NCBI GenBank assembly: GCA_964444885.1
Contig: CAYUIZ010000035.1
Location: 1 to 25,456 of the forward strand
Direction of reading: 5' to 3'
Length of the DNA stretch: 25,456 nt
From: CAYRGQ01 sp964444885
Lineage (GTDB): Bacteria > Bacteroidota > Bacteroidia > Sphingobacteriales > Sphingobacteriaceae
Shown here: piece after piece, positions 1 through 7,567 of the stretch
Layout of the letters: each line of letters starts with the position of its first letter
How positions within the stretch are numbered: the first letter of the stretch is position 1
Made by a program: the position numbers and the translations under genes
The notes under the pieces: generated by a model
Told to the model about the DNA's origin: nothing
Database searches by the model: none
Seen by the model: only the letters and a program-made list of their open reading frames with translations

Positions 1-177
1 GTTTTTTTACTCATAAAGTCAACATGCTTATCCACGATGTGTCACGTACGGCCGTTTGTGTCATCGCCTTTGCGGGTAAGACAATTTGCAACCCGAATAG
101 TTTGGGTGCTCATGTAGGTTTGCTGGCAAAACAGATTAGACGATGGGCCGGGTTCGGCTACTTGAAACAAGCGCAAT

Positions 178-204
178 AGCCACCAAAAAAAGAGAGGTGG
201 CTTT
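178..204 (+). terminator. Terminator-like hairpin
   Basis: AGCCACC (178-184) pairs perfectly with GGTGGCT (196-202) across an 11-nt A-rich loop, and TTT follows the stem. The T-run is short, so this is a modest candidate. It could end transcription of a gene to the left of the window; no other use is apparent. Confidence 0.4.
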
Positions 205-267
205 GGCGTGATGTTTGTGTTTTTTTCGCAATCAAGTATAAAATTCAGGTTGAATAATATAAAAACC

Positions 268-288
268 TGTAAAATAATTACTTTTACA
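268..288. promoter_or_regulatory. Palindrome upstream of the GH130 gene, possible operator
   Basis: TGTAAAA (268-274) and TTTTACA (282-288) form a perfect 7-bp inverted repeat with a 7-nt A+T-rich centre. It lies about 80 nt before the GH130 start codon. The symmetry and position fit a dimeric regulator site, but no regulator is known and A+T-rich DNA makes such palindromes by chance. No clear TAnnTTTG box was found beside it. Confidence 0.25.
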
Positions 289-368
289 TACACGGGTTTC
301 CCTCTTGATTGGTGCGCAAACCGTCAGGACGGCCGGCCAAAATGTTTACCTAATTATCCGAATTTCCT

Positions 369-1868
369 ATGCCTACGCCTGTTCAACGCAGAGACATGAT
401 ATTCGAACCCGATGTAAGCCGGGTCATCGCGCGGTTCCGTTTTGCAGGCGAGGAGCGTGCCAAACAGCTGATCGAGTCGCTGATTGCGCTGCCGCCCCGC
501 GAGCAACAACAGTTGTTCAACCAGGTGATACGCAAATATTCAGTGCGGCACCGCAGTATCCAGAAGATTTTTATGCACCATTTCAACCGGGTGTCGCCGT
601 TGGTGTTCAACATGGAGGTCAGCCTCAGCGAATTGCCCGAAACCGTAAAACTGCTCATCGGTGCCTATTTTACGATGGAGTATTCCATTGAGGCGGCCGC
701 ATTTTTCAATCCGTCGATCGTAGAACATCCGGATCAGTCCCATTTGGCGCGGGGCCATAAGCGCGTAATCATTAGCTTCAGAGCCACCGGAGAAGGTCAT
801 ATCTCGTCCATCGTGTTTAGGCAGGGGGTATTGGACCGTCAAAATAACATCGATGTCGATCCGCCCGGCCGGATGCTGGAAGTCCCCGAACACGTACGCA
901 ACCACCTCTACCAGAAGGAGGAATTTCTGCGCAAGCTGACGGAAATGTATAAAAATACGGCCCAAAGCGCTGAAGATGCCTATCGTGCGGTGGAACAAGA
1001 ATTGCCCGAAACGTTTACGCACGACGAGCTGCGGCAACACTTGGAGCGCGTATCGACGAAATTGGCTTCCACGCAAGAAAATGCAACGTTTCTGCAAGAG
1101 GTCTACTGGCTCGCCTCGTCCAATTACGAAATGACTTTCTCTGCCGACACGGCGGTCTGTGACCGGGTGGTGTTTCCTTTCGCCAGTACCGAACGCAACG
1201 GCATTGAAGACGCCCGGTTCGTCCGCTTTATCGACGATGGAGGGGAGGCCACGTATTACGCTACGTACACCGCGTACGACGGGATTGCGATCCTGCCCAA
1301 ACTCTTAAAAACCGAGGACTTTCTTCACTTTTCGGTCATGCCCATCTACGGTCATATTGCCCAAAATAAAGGCATGGCCTTGTTTCCGCGCAAAGTCAAC
1401 GGACAGTATGCCATGCTTTGCCGAATCGACGGAATCAACAACTACATCGCCTTTTCGGACAACATTAATGTATGGCGCGAAGCGGAACTTATTCAAAAAC
1501 CGAAATTTCCTTGGGAACTGGTGCAGATTGGCAATTGCGGGTCGCCGCTTGAAACCGAGGCCGGGTGGCTGGTCATTACGCATGGCGTAGGCGCCGTGCG
1601 CGAATACGTGCTTGGTGCTTCGTTGCTCGATCTGCAAGACCCGCGAAAAGAAATCGGACGCCTGCGTGAACCCTTACTGATGCCCAACCGGCAGGAGCGC
1701 GAGGGGTACGTGCCGAATGTGGTGTACTCCTGCGGCGCCTATATTCACGCTGGGGAACTCGTCATTCCGTATGCCATGTCTGACCATGCATCGACTTACG
1801 CTACGGTCAATCTCGCCGATCTGTTGGCTGCATTACTCCGAAGCGGCAACGCTGAATCAACGGGCTAG
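369..1868 (+). CDS. GH130-family glycosidase/phosphorylase, long form
   Basis: This 499-residue protein belongs to the GH130 family of mannoside phosphorylases and mannosidases. The C-terminal half carries family signatures: GIEDAR around residues 278-283 (Asp281 matches the family's catalytic Asp), GMALFPRK near 335-342, a GNCGSPLETEAGW-type segment near 388-400, and a closing LLDLQDPR/VPNVV section at 419-452. Typical GH130 enzymes have about 300-350 residues. Here roughly 130 N-terminal residues precede the first propeller-like strand (GEGHISSI, 141-148), and about 100 mostly helical residues (170-250) seem inserted. The start at 369 is assumed; ATG at 396 is an alternative. The gene converges on and overlaps the leftward GT4 gene by 12 nt. 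Substrate and reaction (phosphorolysis or hydrolysis) cannot be told; mannosides are inferred from the family. It is probably cytoplasmic, since no signal peptide is seen. Confidence 0.85.
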   Translation: MPTPVQRRDMIFEPDVSRVIARFRFAGEERAKQLIESLIALPPREQQQLFNQVIRKYSVRHRSIQKIFMHHFNRVSPLVFNMEVSLSELPETVKLLIGAYFTMEYSIEAAAFFNPSIVEHPDQSHLARGHKRVIISFRATGEGHISSIVFRQGVLDRQNNIDVDPPGRMLEVPEHVRNHLYQKEEFLRKLTEMYKNTAQSAEDAYRAVEQELPETFTHDELRQHLERVSTKLASTQENATFLQEVYWLASSNYEMTFSADTAVCDRVVFPFASTERNGIEDARFVRFIDDGGEATYYATYTAYDGIAILPKLLKTEDFLHFSVMPIYGHIAQNKGMALFPRKVNGQYAMLCRIDGINNYIAFSDNINVWREAELIQKPKFPWELVQIGNCGSPLETEAGWLVITHGVGAVREYVLGASLLDLQDPRKEIGRLREPLLMPNRQEREGYVPNVVYSCGAYIHAGELVIPYAMSDHASTYATVNLADLLAALLRSGNAESTG

Positions 1869-2867
1869 GATGCGCTCATACACCTGCAAATAGCCATCCA
1901 CCATCGTGTCGATGGTAAACTTGCTGTGCGCCCAAGCCATGCAAGCACTGCGTGATAGCGACCCCAACTTGCCCACCGCGGCCGTAGCTTCCGTCACATC
2001 ATTCACTAAGAAACCTGTTTCATCGTGCCGTATCAGTTCCGGCATCGATCCGCGGTTGATCGCGATGACGGGCGTGCCGCATAGCATGGCTTCCGCTACG
2101 CTCAACCCGAAAGGCTCATCAAATTCGATCAAATGCAATAAAGCTTTCGCGCCGCCCAGCAGGCGGTTCCGCGCTGCAGGCCCCACATTCCCGACATAAT
2201 CCACTTGTCCGTTTTTCACATACGGACGTACTTGCGTTTCGAAATAGGATTCGTCTTGCACAAGCCCGGCCATGATCAGCGGCAATCCGGCACGGCGCGC
2301 TACTTCAATGGCGGCGTGGGCACCTTTTTCGGGGTGGATGCGACCGAAAAAGAGTAAATACTCACCTGGACTTTCTACGAAGGTAAACTGCGAAGCATCC
2401 AGCCCGTTGTATACCGTCGCGACGTAATCCAGCTCCGGCGACCGGTTCGCGTCGCTGATGGATACGTAGTCGGCATGGCCGTTATATTTTTTGTATACGG
2501 GTAGGATTTTAGGGGACGAAAACCCGTGAATCGTGGTTAGGATGGGAGTGGTGACCAGTTTGGAATAGGTCAGCGGCAGAAAGTCGAAATGATTGTGAAT
2601 GAGATCAAAAGACGCGGCCTGCTCCATCGCCTGGCTGATGTGGAGGCATTCTTCCACTTTCGGATCCGCCTCTGGCGACTCCGCATAACCGTGTTTCGCA
2701 CTGTACTGGAGTTTGGCCCGCGTACAGGAATCCGCTGTCGCAAAAAGCGTGACATCGACGCCGCGGCTGACCAAGCCTTCGGCGAGATTGGAAGCCACCT
2801 GTTCCCAAGGGCCGTATTGACGGGGCGGCGTGCGCCACGCAATGGGCGCCAGGATGGCAATCTTCAT
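1857..2867 (-). CDS. GT4-family glycosyltransferase
   Basis: This 336-residue GT-B fold enzyme transfers a sugar from a nucleotide-sugar donor to an unknown acceptor. The N-terminal Rossmann half begins MKIAILAPIAW followed by a glycine-containing loop (RQYGPWEQ), as in many GT4 proteins. The donor-binding half has the LLFFGRIHPEKG strand-loop near the middle and the EPFGLSVAEAM (E-x7-E) motif followed by GTPVIAINRGSMPELI. It is slightly short for the family (usually 340-400) but both halves are present. The start overlaps the stop of the six-hairpin protein upstream in an ATGA arrangement, which suggests translational coupling. The 3' end overlaps the convergent GH130 gene. GT4 plus GH130 in one locus suggests opposed synthesis and degradation of the same glycan. 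That link is inference. Confidence 0.88.
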   Translation of the reverse strand: MKIAILAPIAWRTPPRQYGPWEQVASNLAEGLVSRGVDVTLFATADSCTRAKLQYSAKHGYAESPEADPKVEECLHISQAMEQAASFDLIHNHFDFLPLTYSKLVTTPILTTIHGFSSPKILPVYKKYNGHADYVSISDANRSPELDYVATVYNGLDASQFTFVESPGEYLLFFGRIHPEKGAHAAIEVARRAGLPLIMAGLVQDESYFETQVRPYVKNGQVDYVGNVGPAARNRLLGGAKALLHLIEFDEPFGLSVAEAMLCGTPVIAINRGSMPELIRHDETGFLVNDVTEATAAVGKLGSLSRSACMAWAHSKFTIDTMVDGYLQVYERILAR

Positions 2868-3931
2868 CGGCTATCTGCATCAAATTCCAAGGCCACACGC
2901 GAAATCCAAAAAGCCAACGTACTTTCGGCCCCTTGGTTCAAATTGACGCTTTGATCCTGCAAACCGTCGCTACAACCTTGGGTTTCGGGATCATACAGCG
3001 GCAAGCCCACATCATTATCCCCAAGAAACCAGTAAAAAGCCTGTCGCATCAGGTCGGCATAATGTTGCTCACCCGTATCGGCATAGGCTTGCCGATACAG
3101 GAGAACGAGCGTCATCGCGTCCACCGGCTGCTGGTCGAATTGCGCGGGCGTACTTCCCTGCGGGTACCAGCCCGCGTTGCCGATCAAGCTGATCCGGCCA
3201 TTGCGCGTTGTATGCTTCTCCAAAAATGAGAGGCTTTCGAATGCGATCGCACGCATCCTTTCATCGCCGCTCGCATTCGATGCGCACAACATCGCCAAGG
3301 GAAGCAACCCGTTGTCGTAGGCCAAGAGGCGTTCGTACCAATGCCAATCGTCCGTGCGGTGCGCGTCGTATTCAAATTGAAGACGCTGGGATAGCATCGT
3401 CAGCTGCGCCTTAATTTCGTCATGCTGGGGTTCCGCTTCCAGACAATGGCATAGTCCGAGGATGATGGCGGCAATGGCGCGAACCGAGCGGATTGCCGCA
3501 AATCGCGGCATCGCGTTTTGAATAAGCTGCCACGCAAGCGGACAGAACGCCCTTCCTGGATAATGTGCCGCTGTATACCCCAAGGCCCAAATGGCGCGTC
3601 CGAAGGCGTCATCCGTACCCGTTTCATCTAAAAATACACGGTCGAACCCCATAAAATTACGAAAGGTGCCATCGGGATTCTGCGCGTGATGGATGTACGA
3701 TAAATAGACAGGAATTTGCTCCTGTGCAAACGCATTGGGTGCGTGGCGGCAAGTCATTGCCATCAACAGCAGCGCCCGGGCATTGTCGTCAAGGCAATAG
3801 CCTTCTTGCCGGTTGGGCACGGCGTATACGGCGTGCTGCAAAATTCCGGTCCGGTCAGTAAGCCGCGCAATATGGTCAAAACTCACCGGCGGCAGATCCC
3901 TAGCTGTAGCCATGTTGTCTTTTTCAGCCAT
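2864..3931 (-). CDS. Six-hairpin (alpha/alpha) glycosidase-like protein
   Basis: This 355-residue protein has repeated helical hairpins with the look of an (alpha/alpha)6 toroid. Examples are the GYCLDDNARALLL segment near residues 43-56, NPDGTFRNFMGFDR, and a late SDGLQDQSVNLNQGAEST stretch that resembles the closing sugar-binding helices of this fold. Conserved Asp/Glu/Trp-rich loops support a role on carbohydrate, but no catalytic pair can be assigned and the family is often annotated only as hypothetical or 'glycosyltransferase-associated'. No signal peptide, so cytoplasmic. It starts one nt after the cinA-like stop and ends in a 4-nt overlap with the GT4 gene. The three are therefore almost certainly one operon. 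ATG at residue 7 is an alternative start. Confidence 0.75.
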   Translation of the reverse strand: MAEKDNMATARDLPPVSFDHIARLTDRTGILQHAVYAVPNRQEGYCLDDNARALLLMAMTCRHAPNAFAQEQIPVYLSYIHHAQNPDGTFRNFMGFDRVFLDETGTDDAFGRAIWALGYTAAHYPGRAFCPLAWQLIQNAMPRFAAIRSVRAIAAIILGLCHCLEAEPQHDEIKAQLTMLSQRLQFEYDAHRTDDWHWYERLLAYDNGLLPLAMLCASNASGDERMRAIAFESLSFLEKHTTRNGRISLIGNAGWYPQGSTPAQFDQQPVDAMTLVLLYRQAYADTGEQHYADLMRQAFYWFLGDNDVGLPLYDPETQGCSDGLQDQSVNLNQGAESTLAFWISRVALEFDADSR

Positions 3932-3932
3932 C

Positions 3933-4457
3933 CTAAAATTGGCTGTCTATGCGTTCCAATACGCGTTCCAAAATATAGCGTACGGCGGCGCGCCGGATCT
4001 CGTTGCCCCATTCGTCCGGAGCGGGTGGGCGCAGGATTGTCTCAAAAGCATATTGGCGGCCTTCGCTTCCGATCGCCACATACAGCTGACCGGGAACCTT
4101 ACTCGGGTCTGGCGCTCCGGGCGGGGCAGTGGCCACCCCGGTGACCGCCACGTGGATCGAAGCCTTTGGAAATAACGCTTGCAATCCGCCCAGCATGGCA
4201 TAAGTTGTTTCCCGCGATTCGGCGGAAAAAGTCTCTACTACATGCCTGGGCACGCCCAGTAAATCTTCCTTGAAAGCGGGCGTATAGACCACGATGCTGC
4301 CGTGCAATACGGCCATCGTGCCCGGCGCCGCTGCGAGGGTGCTCGCCAGCAGGCCCGCGGTCATGCTTTCGGCACAAGCCAGCGTGAGCCCGTGCTTGAT
4401 CATCGCCTGGTTAAATTGAAAGGCGAATGCGCGGTCGTCTAATTCGTTTGATATCAT
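3933..4457 (-). CDS. CinA C-terminal domain protein (PncC-like NMN deamidase family)
   Basis: This 174-residue protein consists of the CinA C-terminal domain alone. Members such as E. coli PncC deamidate nicotinamide mononucleotide to nicotinic acid mononucleotide in pyridine nucleotide salvage. Seen here are the ACAESMTAGLLAS segment (family AES-T-G motif, variant form), GSIVVYTPAFKEDLLGV, and HVAVTGVATAPPG (family AVTG-A-P-GG). The variant motifs mean activity should not be assumed. It is the first gene of the leftward operon, one nt before the six-hairpin protein. Its upstream region (4458-4713) is shared with the divergent GT4 gene and shows no clear TAnnTTTG box. Why a nucleotide-salvage domain travels with sugar genes is unclear. 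Confidence 0.82.
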   Translation of the reverse strand: MISNELDDRAFAFQFNQAMIKHGLTLACAESMTAGLLASTLAAAPGTMAVLHGSIVVYTPAFKEDLLGVPRHVVETFSAESRETTYAMLGGLQALFPKASIHVAVTGVATAPPGAPDPSKVPGQLYVAIGSEGRQYAFETILRPPAPDEWGNEIRRAAVRYILERVLERIDSQF

Positions 4458-4713
4458 CGTGTTTTAATGTGTTTCTAGTTATTACGACCAGTAAACAATT
4501 AATGTCCAGTATGGTTCGAAAGTCCTTGAAAAAAAGACGAACCCTCGTATTGAAAAAATTAGCTTTACAACGTACAAATACGCTTTTTAGCGGTATTAAC
4601 TCTCATTTTTCGTGCGGCGCTCGCTTGGGTCACAACCTTATCCCTGCCCGCTTGTATTAATAGGTAAAGTGCAACACGAAACGCTAGACATTGACTGGAA
4701 AAATAGAACACAC

Positions 4714-5928
4714 ATGAGAGTAGCTATCATTGGCACGTACCCACCTAGGCAGTGCGGTATCGCAACATTTACCCACGACCTTTTCCGTGCCATGGCCGAG
4801 GCGTCCGATCACGAGCACGGCATTATTGCTGTGGCTGACGGGACGGAAGAATCCTTTCCCAAAGAAGTCGCCTTCACCATCGGCTGGCAGGACCGGGTGT
4901 CGTACGTGGCGGCCGCCCAATTCATTAACCTGCATTACGATACCTGTATTATTCAGCACGAGTACGGCATTTTTGGAGGCGAGGCTGGCGAATATATTCT
5001 GGACTTGCTGCACGCGCTTCACGTGCCCGTGGTAACGAATTTGCACACCATTTTACAACAGCCTGCGAAAAAGCAGTTTGAAGTGACGCAACACCTGCTC
5101 CAGGCAAGCAGCCGGATAACGGTAATGACCGACCGAGCCATCCGCATGCTCCACGAAGTTTACCGAGTAGACAAAACCAACGTGGTCAAAATTCCCCACG
5201 GCACGCCGACCTTTTCGTACGAACATGACCGCGCCAAGAAAGCGTTGGGATTGCAGGGAAAACGGGTGATGCTCAGCTTTGGATTTTTAGGCCGAAGCAA
5301 GGGTTTTGAAACCGCAATTGACGCGATGGCTCAGGTAAACCATCCCGATTTCGTCTACGTGATCCTAGGGGAAACGCACCCCAACGTAAAGAAGACAGAA
5401 GGAGAAACATATCGGGAGACGCTCATGCAACGCGTTGAAGCGTTGGGTTTGGCAGACCGGGTGAAATTCGTGGACGACTTCGCCAGCGAAGAGGTACTGG
5501 TGCAATACCTGACCGCCTGTGACATCTACGTGAGCCCCTATCCTAACAAAAATCAGATCAGCAGCGGTACGCTCACCTTTGCGCTTGGCGCCGGGGCGGC
5601 TGTGATTTCCACACCTTACTGGTATGCGCAGGATTTGCTTGCGGAGGGCAGAGGCTTGCTATTCGATTTCCGCGACTCGGAACGCTTAGCGTCGACGCTT
5701 ACGATTCTGCTCGATAACCCGTTGTTATTGGCACATTTCCGCGATCGTGCGAAGGCTTATGGCCAACAATTGACATGGTCGGTCATTGGTGCGCGGCACC
5801 TTGCGTTGCTAAGGGGTCTGCACACCCATCACGCGGGCCGCATACAGCCCATCGGCATTGAGGCGGAAAGTCTGAAAAGGCGAATCGCACCGCTGTTTCC
5901 CGCGGGGAATACCCGGCTATCCTCGTGA
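4714..5928 (+). CDS. GT4-family glycosyltransferase
   Basis: This 404-residue GT-B fold glycosyltransferase begins MRVAIIGTYPPRQCGIATF, the usual opening of GT4 enzymes. An in-frame upstream start exists at 4612, but the extra 34 residues are not family-like, so ATG 4714 is chosen. Visible landmarks are IIQHEYGIFGGEAG, VPVVTNLHTIL, TVMTDRAIRML, a KIPHGTP hinge, LSFGFLGRSKGFETAIDAM at the donor half, and the SSGTLTFALGAGAAVIST segment. The usual E-x7-E motif is altered: QISSGTLTFALGAG stands where EPFGxxxxEAMA would be, as in a GT4 subgroup. It diverges from the cinA/six-hairpin/GT4 operon and probably belongs to the same carbohydrate module. Acceptor and donor are unknown. Confidence 0.87.
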   Translation: MRVAIIGTYPPRQCGIATFTHDLFRAMAEASDHEHGIIAVADGTEESFPKEVAFTIGWQDRVSYVAAAQFINLHYDTCIIQHEYGIFGGEAGEYILDLLHALHVPVVTNLHTILQQPAKKQFEVTQHLLQASSRITVMTDRAIRMLHEVYRVDKTNVVKIPHGTPTFSYEHDRAKKALGLQGKRVMLSFGFLGRSKGFETAIDAMAQVNHPDFVYVILGETHPNVKKTEGETYRETLMQRVEALGLADRVKFVDDFASEEVLVQYLTACDIYVSPYPNKNQISSGTLTFALGAGAAVISTPYWYAQDLLAEGRGLLFDFRDSERLASTLTILLDNPLLLAHFRDRAKAYGQQLTWSVIGARHLALLRGLHTHHAGRIQPIGIEAESLKRRIAPLFPAGNTRLSS

Positions 5929-5934
5929 TAGCCG
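5914..5934 (+). terminator. Perfect hairpin across the GT4 stop codon
   Basis: CGGCTATC (5914-5921) and GATAGCCG (5927-5934) pair perfectly over a 5-nt loop that contains the first base of the TGA stop (5926-5928). No T-run follows, so it is not a standard intrinsic terminator. It may stabilise the mRNA 3' end or aid termination before the FAD-Rieske gene 33 nt downstream. Confidence 0.3.
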
Positions 5935-5967
5935 ACTGTTCACACGCGGCATTCAAACCTTTGAACT

Positions 5968-7536
5968 ATGAACGAATATGATCCAACCACGTCCGCCGAA
6001 AGGTCTCCGTTACGTGACGGCGTGTTGCGCAGTCTCTGGCAGGGGCACGCCACTGCCTTCGAGCCGCAAGCCTTACCGCCGGGCGCCGAAGAGGAGAAAT
6101 GGGACGTCATTGTCGTGGGCGGCGGCATCACCGGTGTGACGACCGCCTTGCGCCTGCAAGAGCAGGGGATGCGCTGCATACTGCTGGAGGCACATGCAAT
6201 TGGCTTTGGCACAACGGGCGGCACGACTGCGCATATAAACACCATGCTGGATGTACCCTACGATAAGCTTCAGCGAAATTTCGGCACAGCCAATGCGCAA
6301 CTCATTGCAGACGCGACCCGCGCGGGCCGCAATCTCATAGCGGCGAATGTGGAGCGGTACGCCGTCGACTGCGGCTTCGCGTACAAAGACGGAATCCTCT
6401 TCGCGGAGAACGCCGAAGAAGCGGACGCCTTACAAAAAATTCTGGAAGCGTCATTGGAAGCCGGTGTAGACGTCCGGGAAACCGATGATGTGCCTCTACC
6501 GCTGCGTGCCACCAAAGCGATCAGCTACCAAAAACAGGCCCAGATGCACCCCTTGCGGTACCTCCACGCAGTTGCATGGGCGTTTGAACAGGCGGGGGGC
6601 ATCATCGTCCAGCAGGCGCGGGTCAGTGAATCCCGGCATAGCGATGGCATTCACTATGTAGAGACCGAGGGCGGAGCCACCTTCAAAGGCATGCACTTAC
6701 TATATGCGACCCATATACCACCCGGCATCAATGTGCTCCATTTCCGTTGCGCGCCCTACCGCAGCTATGTACTGGCGGCGCAAGTAGACGAGGCCCAATA
6801 TCCCGACGCGCTGGCCTACGATATGCAGGAACCCTATCACTATTTTCGGACGCAAGAGGCAGATGGGAAGCGCTACCTCATTGTGGGCGGTGCGGACCAT
6901 AAAACGGGACATGGTGAGCCCGAGGTTGCATTCCGCGAGCTTGAGGCTTACCTCCGCACTCATTTCGACGTATCTTCTATCGATTTTCGCTGGTCGGCAC
7001 AATTTTTTGAATCGACGGACGGCCTGCCCTACATCGGTCAGTTGCCGGGCGCCAGCGAAAACACCTATGTAGCGACTGGATTCGGGGGCAACGGCATCTT
7101 GTTTGGCAGTTTTTCAGCCATATTGCTGAGCGACCTTATTCTCGGCCGGGAAACGCCCTACGAACAGCTGTTCTCGCCGAAGCGCGTCAAACCCATCGCG
7201 GGCTTCGCTAATTTCGTGAAAGAAAATGCCAATGTGGCATATCGTTTTGTCGCAGACCGCTTGCGTGTGGAAGAATTGGAAGAACTGATCGAAATGACGC
7301 CCGGGACGGGAGCTGTCGTGCGGCTGGACAACCGCAAGATTGCGCTGTACAAATCCCCGAATAATGTCATCAAGGCCCTAAGCCCCGTGTGTACGCATGC
7401 CGGGTGTATCGTGGCATGGAACAACGCCGAAAAAAGCTGGGATTGTCCCTGCCATGGCGGCAGGTACGGCGTCGACGGCAGCGTGCTGACCGGCCCCCCA
7501 CGCAAGGCGCTGGAAGAAATATCGATACTGGATTGA
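5968..7536 (+). CDS. FAD-dependent oxidoreductase with C-terminal Rieske [2Fe-2S] domain
   Basis: This 522-residue protein fuses a D-amino-acid-oxidase-like (DAO) flavin domain to a Rieske ferredoxin domain. The dinucleotide-binding motif VVGGGITG lies at residues 49-56, and a late ATGFGGNGILFG segment completes the FAD site. The Rieske ligands are clear: Cys475 and His477 (CTHAGC), Cys493 and His496 (CPCH), with Cys480 and Cys495 as the expected disulfide. Family members are annotated as glycine/D-amino-acid (deaminating) oxidase-like proteins of unknown substrate. Electrons probably pass between flavin and iron-sulfur cluster. No signal peptide or membrane segment. It lies between a GT4 gene and the DUF748 gene (31 nt later), so it could be co-transcribed with the latter. 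Confidence 0.9.
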   Translation: MNEYDPTTSAERSPLRDGVLRSLWQGHATAFEPQALPPGAEEEKWDVIVVGGGITGVTTALRLQEQGMRCILLEAHAIGFGTTGGTTAHINTMLDVPYDKLQRNFGTANAQLIADATRAGRNLIAANVERYAVDCGFAYKDGILFAENAEEADALQKILEASLEAGVDVRETDDVPLPLRATKAISYQKQAQMHPLRYLHAVAWAFEQAGGIIVQQARVSESRHSDGIHYVETEGGATFKGMHLLYATHIPPGINVLHFRCAPYRSYVLAAQVDEAQYPDALAYDMQEPYHYFRTQEADGKRYLIVGGADHKTGHGEPEVAFRELEAYLRTHFDVSSIDFRWSAQFFESTDGLPYIGQLPGASENTYVATGFGGNGILFGSFSAILLSDLILGRETPYEQLFSPKRVKPIAGFANFVKENANVAYRFVADRLRVEELEELIEMTPGTGAVVRLDNRKIALYKSPNNVIKALSPVCTHAGCIVAWNNAEKSWDCPCHGGRYGVDGSVLTGPPRKALEEISILD

Positions 7537-7567
7537 GAACATTTTTTCGTAACTGAAAACATCGCGT

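Larger units (their letters stand above)
1..368. other. A+T-rich intergenic region at left edge, no gene seen
   Basis: No convincing coding region was found on either strand. Short open frames here have low-complexity or unrecognisable translations. The stretch from about 180 to 300 is clearly richer in A+T than the genes to its right. It holds one terminator-like hairpin (178-204) and one short palindrome (268-288), listed separately. The upstream neighbour of this region lies outside the window. Confidence 0.6.

Noticed and set aside
540..1097. A 185-residue frame on the minus strand inside the GH130 gene
   Set aside because: It is antisense to a clear family member and has no recognisable sequence of its own.
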